64,000 bases of DNA, taken from NCBI GenBank assembly GCA_028281105.1, contig JANQKQ010000033.1:47708-111707 (forward strand), written 5' to 3'. Position 1 is the first letter of the stretch; each line of letters starts with the position of its first letter. The notes below the pieces were generated by a model. It did no database searches and was not told the origin of the DNA. It saw nothing but the letters and a program-made list of their open reading frames with translations. This DNA comes from Rhizobiaceae bacterium (GTDB lineage: Bacteria > Pseudomonadota > Alphaproteobacteria > Rhizobiales > Rhizobiaceae). Positions 17,145-26,122 of this stretch are shown here, piece after piece. The position numbers were made by a program, and so were the translations under genes.

Positions 17145-18443
17145 CTATTTCCCAGCCAACCGGGCGGCGGCCTTCAGACCGCGCTCGAAATCGGCCTTCA
17201 GGTCGTCGATATTCTCCAGCCCCACCGACAGGCGGATCATATCATCGCTCAGGCCCCCGGCCTTCATGTCCTCGGCCGAGATGTGCGAGTGGGTGGTGGA
17301 TGCGGGGTGGATCACCAGGGTCTTGGCGTCGCCGACATTGGCCAGGTGCGAGGCAAGCTGCACCGCCTCGATGAACGCGGCTCCGGCCTGGCGGCCGCCT
17401 TTGACCCCGAACGCGATGATGGAGCCCGCGCCCTTCGGCAGCAGGCGCTTGGCCACTTCGTGGTCGCGATGGTCGGGCAGGTCGGGGTGGCGCACCCAGC
17501 TCACGGCGGGATGGCCGACCAGGAACTCCAGCATGGCGCGGGTATTGTCCATATGCCGGGCCATGCGCAGCGGGAAGGTCTCGATGCCCTGCAGCAGGTA
17601 GAAGGCGTTGGCCGGGCTCATTGCCGGGCCGAAATTGTACATGCCTTCGGCGCGCATGCGCATGGTCAGCGCTACGGGTCCGTACTCCTCCCAGAAATTG
17701 ATGCCGTCCAGCGCGTAGTGCGGGCCGGCGATGGTCGGGAACTTGTCGGACGCGCCCCAGTCGAAATTGCCGCCGTCGACCACCGCCCCGCCGATGGCGA
17801 TGCCGTGGCCGCCCAGCCACTTGGTCAGCGAATGGATGATTATATGCGCGCCATGTTCGAGCGGGCGCATCAGGTAGGGCGTGTTGAAGGTGGCGTCGAG
17901 CACCAGCGGGATGCCGGCGTCGGCGGCGATCGCGGCAGCGGCGTCCACGTCGAGGACGTCGAGCGCGGGATTGCCGATCACTTCGCCGAAGACGAATTTG
18001 GTGTTGGGCTTGATGGCGGCCTTCAACCCGTCGAGATCGGAAGGCCGCACGAAGGTGGTCTCCACGCCGAAGCGCGGCATGGTGTTTTTGAGAAGGTTGA
18101 TGTTGGCGCCGTAGAGCGCCGAGGTCGCAACGATGTGGTCGCCGGCGCTGGCCAGGGTCGCGGCGACCAGGTGCACCGCTGCCATGCCGGAAGACGTGGC
18201 CACGCAGGCCGCGCCGCCCTCCAGCGCCGCCAGCCGCTGTTCGAGCACCGCCACCGTCGGGTTGGAGATGCGGGTGTACAGATGCCCACCCTCCTCCAGT
18301 GCGTACAATGCCGCGGCGTGGCGGGCGTCCTTGAACACGAAGGACGTGGTCTGGTGGATCGGCACCGCGCGCGAGCCGTGATCGCTGTCCGGCGTGTGGC
18401 CGGCGTGCAGGCTTAAGGTCTCCAGATCGTAGAAATCGCTCAT
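17145..18443 (-). CDS. metY: O-acetylhomoserine aminocarboxypropyltransferase (O-acetylhomoserine sulfhydrylase)
   Basis: A 432-residue PLP enzyme of the Cys/Met metabolism family. It has AVPIHQTTSFVFKD, YTRISNPTVAVLEQRLAALE, TSSGMAAVHLVAATL, the PLP-lysine segment HSLTKWLGGHG, and the MetY insertion around YNFGPAMSPANAFYLLQGIE, which distinguishes it from shorter MetB/MetZ. It makes homocysteine from O-acetylhomoserine and sulfide, and family members can also use methanethiol to make methionine directly. It heads the minus-strand run metY-hydrolase-FadN. I searched the 100 bp upstream for SAM-II riboswitch hallmarks and found none. Confidence 0.93.
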   Translation of the reverse strand: MSDFYDLETLSLHAGHTPDSDHGSRAVPIHQTTSFVFKDARHAAALYALEEGGHLYTRISNPTVAVLEQRLAALEGGAACVATSSGMAAVHLVAATLASAGDHIVATSALYGANINLLKNTMPRFGVETTFVRPSDLDGLKAAIKPNTKFVFGEVIGNPALDVLDVDAAAAIAADAGIPLVLDATFNTPYLMRPLEHGAHIIIHSLTKWLGGHGIAIGGAVVDGGNFDWGASDKFPTIAGPHYALDGINFWEEYGPVALTMRMRAEGMYNFGPAMSPANAFYLLQGIETFPLRMARHMDNTRAMLEFLVGHPAVSWVRHPDLPDHRDHEVAKRLLPKGAGSIIAFGVKGGRQAGAAFIEAVQLASHLANVGDAKTLVIHPASTTHSHISAEDMKAGGLSDDMIRLSVGLENIDDLKADFERGLKAAARLAGK

Positions 18444-18533
18444 CGAGGCAGAACACTTCGCGGCTTGTCTTCAACGCCTACGTGCCATGTTGTGGTCCGA
18501 AAGGGAATAGGCTGCCCGGCAACACGGGCCGCC

Positions 18534-18561
18534 TTGTCACCTTCAGTTCACGCGGTATGGT
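18534..18561 (+). promoter_or_regulatory. Candidate promoter of the secreted-protein gene
   Basis: TTGTCA (18534-18539) and TATGGT (18556-18561) are 16 bp apart, about 50 bp upstream of the start codon at 18612. A GGGGAG ribosome binding site lies at 18597-18602. Confidence 0.4.
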
Positions 18562-18611
18562 TAAATGGGGTGTTTCAACGGAGATAGTCGTTACAGGGGA
18601 GAATTGACAAC

Positions 18612-19181
18612 ATGGCTCGAATTACTGGCGCCGCCGCGTCTGCAGTCGTTTTTGCTACGTCTTTGGTTTTGAGCTTGGTGAGCGTGCCGGCGCACGCTGC
18701 CTCCGATCGCGAGTGCCGCGCCTACGCGGTCGAGGCGGTTCAGCAACATGGTCAGAACCGCATGCTGGGTTGCGGCTTCTCGGGCGAGCGATGGCACGCC
18801 AACGGCGGCGCCCATTTCCTATTTTGCAAGACGGTGGGCGCGGCCCTTTCCGGCAACGAGAGCGATATCCGCAGGGGCATGATAGCCAACTGCCGTCAGG
18901 CCAATGCCGGCAACCAGGGCGGCGGCAATCAGGGCGGTGGCGGCAATCAGGCCGGCGCCCAGTGCAAGCCGAACCTGCGCGTCGACGGACACTACTACGT
19001 TCGTGACGTGGTGGGCAGCCGCGTCGAGATCATCAAGAAGTGGGAGCAAACCGCGCGTCAGCAACACGGCGTGGCGTTCGCCAGCTTCAACGCGGCCACA
19101 AACAGCTCGGCCGTCTGTCAGCTGGACAGTAGCGGAACCGCCTGCGTCGCCTCCGGCCGGCCCTGCTCGCGCTTCAACTAG
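18612..19181 (+). CDS. Secreted hypothetical protein with two Cys-containing modules joined by a Gly/Asn/Gln-rich linker
   Basis: A 189-residue protein with a clear Sec signal peptide (hydrophobic residues 7-26, cleavage near PAHA-AS at 29-30). Module 1 contains CRAYAVEAVQQH, GCGFSGERWHANGGAHFLFC and IANC (Cys35, 54, 72, 94). A low-complexity linker of GNQ and GGG units follows at 97-116. Module 2 starts at Cys118 (CKPNLRVDGHYY) and ends with three more cysteines. I recognise a resemblance of module 1 to uncharacterised alphaproteobacterial exported domains, but no function. Seven cysteines suggest disulfides in the periplasm. It is the only plus-strand gene between 1.5 and 26 kb. Confidence 0.75.
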   Translation: MARITGAAASAVVFATSLVLSLVSVPAHAASDRECRAYAVEAVQQHGQNRMLGCGFSGERWHANGGAHFLFCKTVGAALSGNESDIRRGMIANCRQANAGNQGGGNQGGGGNQAGAQCKPNLRVDGHYYVRDVVGSRVEIIKKWEQTARQQHGVAFASFNAATNSSAVCQLDSSGTACVASGRPCSRFN

Positions 19182-19185
19182 ACCT

Positions 19186-20313
19186 CTACGACCCGCCGGT
19201 AGCGAACGGCAGGTAGGCGACCTTCGCCGTTCGCGGTCCGGTCTCGCTGTCGCAGGCGAGCTCGGTGCCTTCTTCGGCCAGGCCGGTCTCGACCAGCCCG
19301 ACGCCGATGTTGGACCCACCGTCGACGCGGGGCGAAAAACCGGCCGACGAGACGAAGCCTGCAGGTTTGCCGCCCGCGTGCAGCGGCCAGCGGTGCTGGG
19401 CAGGCGCGGCAAGCGGCGGACCGTCGATGCGATAGCCGACAAATTGGCGCCTGCGCCCCTCGTCCGCGATGCGGGCCAACGCCGCCTTGCCGATGAAATC
19501 GGTTTCCTGCTCGACGTCGACGAAACGGCCCAGTCCCAGTTCGAACGGGTTGGTCTCATCGTCGGTGTCGGCGCCGATGGAGATGAGCCCGCTCTCCATG
19601 CGCTCGATCGGGTTGGGCGAGCCAGGGCCGATATCGTGTCCGCGACCGGCCTCGACGACCCGGTTCCACAGATCCGTGCCACAGCGCCCGTCGCGCAGAT
19701 ACAGTTCGAACCCGCCCTGTTTCGACCAGCCCGAGCGCGCCACCACCAGGGCAATCCCGTCCAACTCGGTTTCGCGGAAACCGAAATAGGACAACTCGCG
19801 CACCCATTCGCCGAACAAGCCGGCCACGACTTCCTCCGCCTTCGGACCCTGGATGGCCAGCGGCGAGACGTCGGGCTCGCTCACCGTCACATCCAGGCCG
19901 CGTTCGGCGGCGATCGCGCGCGCCCACAGCACCATGTCGCTGTCGGCGATCGACAGCCAGACAAGGTCATCGGCCAGCGGCAGCAGCACGGGATCGTTGA
20001 GGATGGCGCCGCGATGGTCGCAGATGGGCACGTAGCGGCCCTGCCCCGGCTTCAGCTTGTCCAGGTTGCGCGGCGTGAGAATGCGCGCGAGCGCGAGCGC
20101 GTCGGGCCCGGCAAGCTGAACCTGGCGCTCCACGGAAACGTCCCACATCGCCACGCCTTCGGTGAGCCGGCGATACTCGGCCGCGGGGTCGCCGTAGCTC
20201 GTGGGCATGTACATGTGATTGTAGACGGTGAACTGGGTGACGCCGGCGGCGACGGTCGCCTCGAAGAACGGCGACTTGCGATTGCGCGCGCCCAGCGCGA
20301 GCTCAAACGGCAT
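19186..20313 (-). CDS. DmdA-family protein (dimethylsulfoniopropionate demethylase-like, GcvT fold)
   Basis: A 375-residue GcvT-fold protein that matches dimethylsulfoniopropionate demethylases better than glycine cleavage T protein. It reads FTVYNHMYMPTSYGD, AMWDVSVERQVQLAGPDAL, NDPVLLPLADDLVWLSIADS, SPLAIQGPKAEEV, VARSGWSKQGGFELYL and SPNPIERMESGLISIGAD; the same blocks in the same order occur in DmdA of marine bacteria. DmdA transfers one methyl of DMSP to THF, giving methylmercaptopropionate. Close non-DmdA relatives exist, so the substrate needs phylogeny. The start is MPFELALGARNRKSPFF at 20313. The window has no adjacent dmdB/C/D. MetY, a methanethiol user, lies 0.7 kb away. Confidence 0.65.
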   Translation of the reverse strand: MPFELALGARNRKSPFFEATVAAGVTQFTVYNHMYMPTSYGDPAAEYRRLTEGVAMWDVSVERQVQLAGPDALALARILTPRNLDKLKPGQGRYVPICDHRGAILNDPVLLPLADDLVWLSIADSDMVLWARAIAAERGLDVTVSEPDVSPLAIQGPKAEEVVAGLFGEWVRELSYFGFRETELDGIALVVARSGWSKQGGFELYLRDGRCGTDLWNRVVEAGRGHDIGPGSPNPIERMESGLISIGADTDDETNPFELGLGRFVDVEQETDFIGKAALARIADEGRRRQFVGYRIDGPPLAAPAQHRWPLHAGGKPAGFVSSAGFSPRVDGGSNIGVGLVETGLAEEGTELACDSETGPRTAKVAYLPFATGGS

Positions 20314-20359
20314 GGTGAACTCCAAGGAAAGATGGCGGCCATCGTGCGGATTATCGCGT

Positions 20360-21268
20360 TCAGGCCGCCAACAACGTTCCATTCGCGACCACCACCGCGT
20401 CGCCACCGATGCGCGCCTGGACCAGTTCGCCGCCATGCACGATCAAGGTGAGTTCCAGGATCGACGGGCGGCCCATCTCGAAGCCCTGCTCGATGACGAA
20501 GCGGTGCTCGCCGTCGCCGGGTTTCTCGGCGGCCATCACCTGGCCGGCGAACGCCGCGGTGGCCGCACCGGTTGCCGGATCCTCGGCGATGCCGAAAGCC
20601 GGCGCGAACATGCGCGCATGATAGTGAGCGCCATCGCGTTCGCACTCATTGGTGTAGACATAGATTTCCGCCGGCAGCCCCACATCGCCCATGCACTCGG
20701 CCAGCGCTGCGGAATCGAGCGCGATCCGCCCCATGGCGTCGAGCGTCGCAACCGGCACAACCGGAAACGGCACGCCGGCGTCCCACGCGGCGCCTTCATG
20801 TCCAGGCAGGCCGATATCGCCGGCCGCCAGTCCGAGAGCGCGCGCGGCTTTCGCCGGATCGGGTCGGCCATCGACCGACTTGGGCAGCGCCGGGAGCACA
20901 AACTCGCAATGATGCCTTTGGCCGGTCCGGCTCACCTTGCAGGCGACCGAACCGATGTTCTCCTCCAGCACGAACTCCACCGTCTCGCCGTCGCCAAGCC
21001 CGTCTCTGCGCGCCAGCAGGATCGCGGTGCCGACGGTTGGGTGGCCGGCGAACGGCAGCTCGCGTTTGGGCGTAAAGATGCGCAGGCTCGCGCGATAGGC
21101 CGGATCGTCGGCAGGCAGCACGAACACCGTCTCCGACAGGTTGAACTCGCCCGCGATCGCCTGCATCGCCGCGCCGTCGAGCCCGGCGCCATCGTGAACC
21201 ACCGCCAGCGGATTGCCGGCCAGCGCCGTATCGGTGAATACATCGAGAATGGTGTAGTCGCGCGCCAT
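20360..21268 (-). CDS. PhzF family phenazine biosynthesis-like isomerase/epimerase
   Basis: A 302-residue PhzF-fold protein: YTILDVFTDTALAGNPLAVV, catalytic-Glu segment EFNLSETVFVLP, FTPKRELPFAGHPTVGTAIL, and MFAPAFGIAEDPATGAATAA near the C-terminus, all diagnostic. PhzF relatives isomerise diverse small metabolites; no phenazine genes are present, so the role is unknown. ATG 21268 is preferred over the ATG 18 bp upstream because AGGTGAGG lies 5 bp before it. It lies 46 bp upstream of the DmdA-like gene on the same strand and may be cotranscribed with it. Confidence 0.88.
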   Translation of the reverse strand: MARDYTILDVFTDTALAGNPLAVVHDGAGLDGAAMQAIAGEFNLSETVFVLPADDPAYRASLRIFTPKRELPFAGHPTVGTAILLARRDGLGDGETVEFVLEENIGSVACKVSRTGQRHHCEFVLPALPKSVDGRPDPAKAARALGLAAGDIGLPGHEGAAWDAGVPFPVVPVATLDAMGRIALDSAALAECMGDVGLPAEIYVYTNECERDGAHYHARMFAPAFGIAEDPATGAATAAFAGQVMAAEKPGDGEHRFVIEQGFEMGRPSILELTLIVHGGELVQARIGGDAVVVANGTLLAA

Positions 21269-21304
21269 CTTTACCTCACCTGCCACTAACCCGCCGGAGC
21301 GTTA

Positions 21305-22147
21305 TCAGATCGCCCGCCCCTCTTCCAGATGGCCGTAGAGCACGGTCAGGATGCCGAAGCCGACGAAAAACGTGACCCACTGGAAACAGCAGGTGACGAT
21401 GAACCTCGACGGGATCCAGATCGGCGCATAGGCGGGCAGCAGGACGGTATCCAGCAAACCGAAAACCATATCGGGAACGGAAAACAACAGCGCGAGCAAC
21501 ACGGCTGTCACCAACAGCTCGGACGAGGCAGGTCCTGTCAGCTGGAAGGAATCTCTCAGCCTCATGGGCTTGCCCACGGCGAGCGCCGGCAGAATAAGCC
21601 CCAGTCGAAGCACACACCAGAACACCAGGGTGCCAAGGGCCAACGCAATCAACCCCAACACCAAAAACACGAACACCGGCGAGGCGATCGGTCCGATGAT
21701 GGACATTGTGAACATCACCACGGCCAGCGCCAGGAAAACCACCGGAAACAGCAGCAGGGTAATCTTGACCCAACCCCAGAAGTAACGAAATACGGGCCAG
21801 CCCTGCCGCCAGACCAGGAACGTCGCAGGCTGCTCCTCGCGCAGCACATATCGATGCCAGCCGATGGCGACGGTGCTGGCCGCGAAAACGGTCACCAACA
21901 TCACCATGGGAACCAATAGGAAAAGCGTGGGTCCGTAGTTCGAGCCGGCCTGGGGCGCGGCGGATTTTGCGGTTTTCGAGGCATCGGAACCCACGGCTGA
22001 ACCATCGATGACCGAAACAATCAACGGCGCGAAAATCAGTAGAACAAAAGCAGTAACCACCAACAGCCAGAACCACGACAGCCGTACCGCCACCCATTTG
22101 CCGATCCACAACTGCCACAAGCAAAGCTTGAAAATCTTGAAACCCAT
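21305..22147 (-). CDS. Multi-pass membrane protein of unknown function
   Basis: A 280-residue hydrophobic protein with about six membrane segments. One lies near residues 23-46 (WLLVVTAFVLLIFAPLIV), one near 75-95, two adjacent ones at about 125-170, and two near the C-terminus. Short soluble loops separate them (SAVGSDASKTAKSAAPQAGS; HRYVLREEQPATFLVWRQGW). I recognise no family with confidence. The arrangement resembles small uncharacterised inner-membrane proteins annotated only by hydrophobicity. Its gene ends 36 bp before phzF. Confidence 0.7.
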   Translation of the reverse strand: MGFKIFKLCLWQLWIGKWVAVRLSWFWLLVVTAFVLLIFAPLIVSVIDGSAVGSDASKTAKSAAPQAGSNYGPTLFLLVPMVMLVTVFAASTVAIGWHRYVLREEQPATFLVWRQGWPVFRYFWGWVKITLLLFPVVFLALAVVMFTMSIIGPIASPVFVFLVLGLIALALGTLVFWCVLRLGLILPALAVGKPMRLRDSFQLTGPASSELLVTAVLLALLFSVPDMVFGLLDTVLLPAYAPIWIPSRFIVTCCFQWVTFFVGFGILTVLYGHLEEGRAI

Positions 22148-22258
22148 GTCGACAACGCCCCCGAGTTTTATTGCCGCGGGAGACGTGCTTAACAGAGTGA
22201 AGGTAAGCGCAATAGATGCGGTCGGCTGGTTTCGGTGATTTACTGATCGGATACCGGT

Positions 22259-23749
22259 TCAAAATCCGTATAGCGCGCCGAACTTGGCTTCCAGATAATC
22301 GAGCAGCGCGCGTTCGTCCGGTTTCTTGCCGCAGGCGCGTTCGATCAACTCCGGCGCGGAATAGAGCGTGCCGTGGCGATGGATGTTCTCGCGCTGCCAG
22401 TCGTGGATGGCGCCCAGCTCTGCCTTGGCGATCAATGCATCACGCTGCGGGATCGCGCGCTCGATGGCCGCGAACAACTCGCCCGCATAGATGTTGCCGA
22501 GCGAATAGGTCGGGAAATAGCCGAACAGGCCGGCCGACCAGTGCACGTCCTGCAGCACGCCGTTCGACGGCTTGTCGACGGCCCGGCCGAAATCGGCGGC
22601 GAAGCGCTCGTTCCATGCCGCTTCCAGGTCGCCCACCTGCAACTCATCGCGCACCAGCGCCAGCTCCAGATCGAAGCGCATCAGGATGTGCAGATTGTAG
22701 TGTACCTCGTCGGCCTCGGTGCGGATGAAGCCGGCCTCGACCCGGTTGGCGGCGGCGAACAGTTCATCGGGCCCGGAAAGCCCGATGTCGCCGAAGGTCT
22801 CGACCATCGCCGGATAGAGCCAGTCCATGAAGGCCCGGGACCGCCCGATCTGATTTTCCGCCATGCGGCTCTGGCTCTCGTGCACGCCCATCGAGGCGTA
22901 GCCGCCGGCGGGCGTGGAATCCATCGCGGGGTCCCGACCCTGCTCGTAGGTGGCGTGGCCGACTTCGTGGATGGTGGAATACAGGCAATCGAACACGTTG
23001 TCGGCGTCGACGCGGGTGGTGATGCGGGCATCGCCGCGATAGCCCGACGAGAAGGGATGGACGGCAAGGTCCAGCCGGCCGCCGTCCCAGTCATAGCCGA
23101 ACACGCCGGCCAGCCGCCGCGCCAGTTCCAGCTGCTTGTCGTCGGGAAAATCGCCCGCGAGCGGCCGCACCTGAACCCCGCTCGCCTCGATCTTCTGCCT
23201 GAGCGCCGAAAGCCCCGGGCGCAGCCGGGCGAGCAGCGTACTTAGTTCGGCCGTCTTCATGCCCGGCTCGAAATCGTCGAGCAACGCGTCGTACAGCTCC
23301 TCGCCGTCGCGCTTGAGGCAGGCGGCCTCTTCGCGCTTGATCGCGATGATTTCTTCCAGCACCGGCGCATAGGCGGGGAAATCGTCGTCGGCCCTGGCCT
23401 GCGCCCAGATGCCCTGCGCCCTGGTCGTCAGCTTGGCCAGCGCCTCGGCCAGGCGGACCGGGACCCGGTTCGCCCGCTCGAAGCCGCGCCTCGCCTCGCG
23501 TACATTGGCTTGGCCTACCGCATCGAGCCCGTCTGTCTCGATGGCGGCCAGCCACTCGCCGACCCGTTCGTCGGCGCAACGGCCGTGGATCTCCGCCGCC
23601 AGCAGCGCCGACTGCTCGGCCCGCGCCTCGATGCCGGATTTGGGCATCATGGTCTCGCGATCCCAGTGCAGCAGGCCGGCGATCTGGCCCAGCAGCGTGG
23701 TCTGTTTGAGATGATCGACCAGACTGGAATATGCGGATGGATTGGCCAT
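22259..23749 (-). CDS. M32 family metallocarboxypeptidase (carboxypeptidase Taq type)
   Basis: A 496-residue M32 peptidase. The zinc motif HEVGHATYEQG (HExxH) is followed by the family signature GVHESQSRMAEN with the third metal ligand Glu. Upstream are LHWDRETMMPKSG at the N-terminus and the HPFSSG and ARITTRV segments. M32 enzymes are cytoplasmic dimeric carboxypeptidases that remove C-terminal residues with broad specificity. The MANPSAYSSL start at 23749 is chosen because the 78 codons upstream in frame are Arg/Ser-rich shadow of the next gene. Confidence 0.93.
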   Translation of the reverse strand: MANPSAYSSLVDHLKQTTLLGQIAGLLHWDRETMMPKSGIEARAEQSALLAAEIHGRCADERVGEWLAAIETDGLDAVGQANVREARRGFERANRVPVRLAEALAKLTTRAQGIWAQARADDDFPAYAPVLEEIIAIKREEAACLKRDGEELYDALLDDFEPGMKTAELSTLLARLRPGLSALRQKIEASGVQVRPLAGDFPDDKQLELARRLAGVFGYDWDGGRLDLAVHPFSSGYRGDARITTRVDADNVFDCLYSTIHEVGHATYEQGRDPAMDSTPAGGYASMGVHESQSRMAENQIGRSRAFMDWLYPAMVETFGDIGLSGPDELFAAANRVEAGFIRTEADEVHYNLHILMRFDLELALVRDELQVGDLEAAWNERFAADFGRAVDKPSNGVLQDVHWSAGLFGYFPTYSLGNIYAGELFAAIERAIPQRDALIAKAELGAIHDWQRENIHRHGTLYSAPELIERACGKKPDERALLDYLEAKFGALYGF

Positions 23750-23781
23750 GGCGGGCGACCTCGAATTGGTGGCAAGAAGGA

Positions 23782-24891
23782 TCAGGCGAGATTGAGAGTG
23801 ACGGCTACGGGGCAGTGGTCGGAGGCTTTCGGCCGGTCCCAGCCGATGCGCGGATAGCGGTCCACTTCCTGGCCCGGCGGAAAGGGAGTGCGCCAGGGCT
23901 GGCCGTTGCGAATGATGTCCGGCACCGCGTTGGCGTTTGATACGGCGACGGCCGGCGACGCCAGGATGTAGTCGAGCTGGCACAGGTGACGCTCATCGGG
24001 CCCGCGGCTGTGATACAGCGTCCAGCGGTCGATCGGCTCGCGCCGCTCGGTCAGGTCGACCGAGAAACCGTCCCTGAGCAGCGGGTCGAAGCCGCACTCG
24101 GCCTCGTCAACCTGCTGGAACTCATGGCCGCCCTCGCCGCCGTCACGCACTACGAGCCGTGAGCGGTAATCGTTGAAGTCGCCGCAGATCAGCCAGCGCT
24201 TGTCGACGGTGGCGCCGTCGAACTTGTCTTCGATGATGCGTCGGGTGGCTGCGGCTTCCGCCAGCCGGATCGGCGACGTCGCGGTGCGCCCGTCCTTGTC
24301 GCCGCGGCCCGGACCCATGGATTTGAAGTGAACGACGAAGACGGTGAGCCATCGCCCGCCCACCTTGAAGTCGAGCTCCAGGCAGTCGCGGCGGAAAACG
24401 CGCTCGTGGGGCCGCTCGCCGATATCTTTGAGCGCCGGTGTCATCAGCCCCAGATCGCCATAGGTGACGTGCGCGTGGGAGCGCATGTCCACCAGCTCGA
24501 TGGCTTCGCCGTCGGCGGTTTCGTCGCGGGTCATGACCGCTACGTCGATGCCGCGCCCATCATTGCCTTCAAGCAGATATTTGTTGCGGTAGCCGTGGCC
24601 GACCATCTTGAACAGATAGCCGTATTCGAACGCGCCCAGCGCCTCCAGGTTCTCGACTTCCTGCAGGCAGATGATGTCGGCGCGGGTCTGCGCGATGGCG
24701 AGCGCGGTCAGTTGCATCTTGTCGTCGGTGAGCGCGATCGTGCGCGCCTCTTCGAGCTGCTTGAAATGGCTTTCGTCGCGCACGTCGACCATGCGCAGCG
24801 CCCGGTCGCGCCGGGTCTCGTTGCGATAACCGGAGAAATCGAACCGGTGCATCAGGTTCTCGACGTTGAAGGTCGCGACGCGCAGGGTCAT
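23782..24891 (-). CDS. Endonuclease/exonuclease/phosphatase family protein
   Basis: A 369-residue protein of the DNase I-like EEP superfamily. It starts MTLRVATFNVENLMHRFDF (metal-ligand Asn/Glu region) and has RADIICLQEVENLEALGAF (catalytic Glu), DCLELDFKVGGRWLTVFVVH followed by FKSMGPGRG, RWLICGDFNDYRS (Asp/Asn pair), and a C-terminal SDHCPVAVTLNL (Asp-His). The essential catalytic residues are all present. Substrates in this superfamily range from DNA to phosphoesters, and none can be assigned. The gene lies 32 bp upstream of the M32 peptidase start on the same strand. Confidence 0.88.
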   Translation of the reverse strand: MTLRVATFNVENLMHRFDFSGYRNETRRDRALRMVDVRDESHFKQLEEARTIALTDDKMQLTALAIAQTRADIICLQEVENLEALGAFEYGYLFKMVGHGYRNKYLLEGNDGRGIDVAVMTRDETADGEAIELVDMRSHAHVTYGDLGLMTPALKDIGERPHERVFRRDCLELDFKVGGRWLTVFVVHFKSMGPGRGDKDGRTATSPIRLAEAAATRRIIEDKFDGATVDKRWLICGDFNDYRSRLVVRDGGEGGHEFQQVDEAECGFDPLLRDGFSVDLTERREPIDRWTLYHSRGPDERHLCQLDYILASPAVAVSNANAVPDIIRNGQPWRTPFPPGQEVDRYPRIGWDRPKASDHCPVAVTLNLA

Positions 24892-24969
24892 GAGAGCTCG
24901 GTCGGAAGGGGAACGGCGATGGAGATGATCGTTAGTTAGGCCACCTGTGCCGGGCGGGCAAGCGCAGGT

Positions 24970-25992
24970 TTATGCGATCTGTCGGCGGGCCCGCGTCTGT
25001 GAGGGCAGTTCGCCGAACTGCCGGTGATATTGGCGGGAAAACTCGCTCCAGTTCCAGAAGCCGTTCGCCGCGGCAATATCGCCGATGGACCGGTCGGGAC
25101 GGCTCAAACCCTGCAGCTCGCGCTTGGCGTTGTGCAGGCGAACGATGCGCAGATAGGTCAGCGGGCCGACCGATACATGGGCGGAGAACGCGCCCTGCAG
25201 CGAGCGTTTCGTCGTGCCGAAGGATCGGGCGAGATCGTCGATGCGATTGTCGCGGTCTAAATCGGCATGGAAGCGGGAGCGGCATTCCATATACAGCGCG
25301 TAGGAAGCCGAACCCGGCCGCGGGCCGGCCCGCGCGGCGCGGGTCGCATGTTCCAGAGACAGATGGGAGGCGATCGCCCCGATGAAGGCGTTGCCGATGT
25401 TGGCATGGACGTCGGCCGACTGCCCGGTGTCCGCGCCGGCGCTTTCCAGCACCAGCTTCAAGTCCTCGCGCAAGCGCCGTGCGAGGACCGGCGAGCGCAG
25501 CATGCCGATATCGCCGTGCAGATTGTCCAGCCAGTTCGCCGTATCGGGGTCGAGGCCCGTATCCCGCAGCAGGCGCTCGCGATCGATCACGATCGCCGCC
25601 ACGCAGCCGTCGACAGGACTGCGCATGACCAGGTCGCCACCGGGCGGAACGATCATCAGGTCATCGGCGCTCAACGCACGCCCGTTGGCGCGAAACGGCT
25701 CGTGGCCGCTCAGCACAAGACCAAAGGAAAAATCGGTCGGCGAACCGCCGATCTTCTGCTCCAGCGCCTGGTTGCAGAACTCAAGATGAATGGAAATCTC
25801 GGGCGCCAGAAAGGCCGACAGGAACCGGCCGGTGAACGCGCCGCAGGTCAGTTGAAGATAGGCCTGGTCATGGCCGGCCAGTTGCTCCGCCTGTTCGTCG
25901 AAATCGGCATACCGGTGGTCGAAGAACACCGGCCCGCTTGCGCTCAATCGGTAATGCGGGAACCAAGGCTTTGTAAAACCGAGACTTTTCAA
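24970..25992 (-). CDS. AraC family transcriptional regulator
   Basis: A 340-residue regulator with a C-terminal double HTH: RIDDLARSFGTTKRSLQGAF is the first helix pair, and RSIGDIAAANGFWNWSEFSR with QYHRQFGELPSQTRAR is the second, including the conserved AraC signature. The N-terminal two thirds is a cupin-like or AraC-binding-like sensing domain (SIHLEFCNQALEQKIGG, VPPGGDLVMRSPVDG). It is divergent from the secreted alpha/beta hydrolase gene across 130 bp, its most likely target. Confidence 0.9.
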   Translation of the reverse strand: MKSLGFTKPWFPHYRLSASGPVFFDHRYADFDEQAEQLAGHDQAYLQLTCGAFTGRFLSAFLAPEISIHLEFCNQALEQKIGGSPTDFSFGLVLSGHEPFRANGRALSADDLMIVPPGGDLVMRSPVDGCVAAIVIDRERLLRDTGLDPDTANWLDNLHGDIGMLRSPVLARRLREDLKLVLESAGADTGQSADVHANIGNAFIGAIASHLSLEHATRAARAGPRPGSASYALYMECRSRFHADLDRDNRIDDLARSFGTTKRSLQGAFSAHVSVGPLTYLRIVRLHNAKRELQGLSRPDRSIGDIAAANGFWNWSEFSRQYHRQFGELPSQTRARRQIA

Positions 25993-26122
25993 CGCAACGC
26001 TCTCCAGACCATCGCGTGATCGGCCTGTAACCGTCGCATGGCCACTGCTTTATCCTATTGTGGCGGGCGTAGCGCGTGCAAGCAAGTGCGCCGCCCGGCC
26101 CGACGAACATCAGGAGGAGACC

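Noticed and set aside
18444..18560. SAM-II-type riboswitch before metY
   Set aside because: I looked for the short pseudoknot hallmarks such as GCTAAA following a CGCGC-type stem on the minus strand and found none. A covariance-model search could overturn this.
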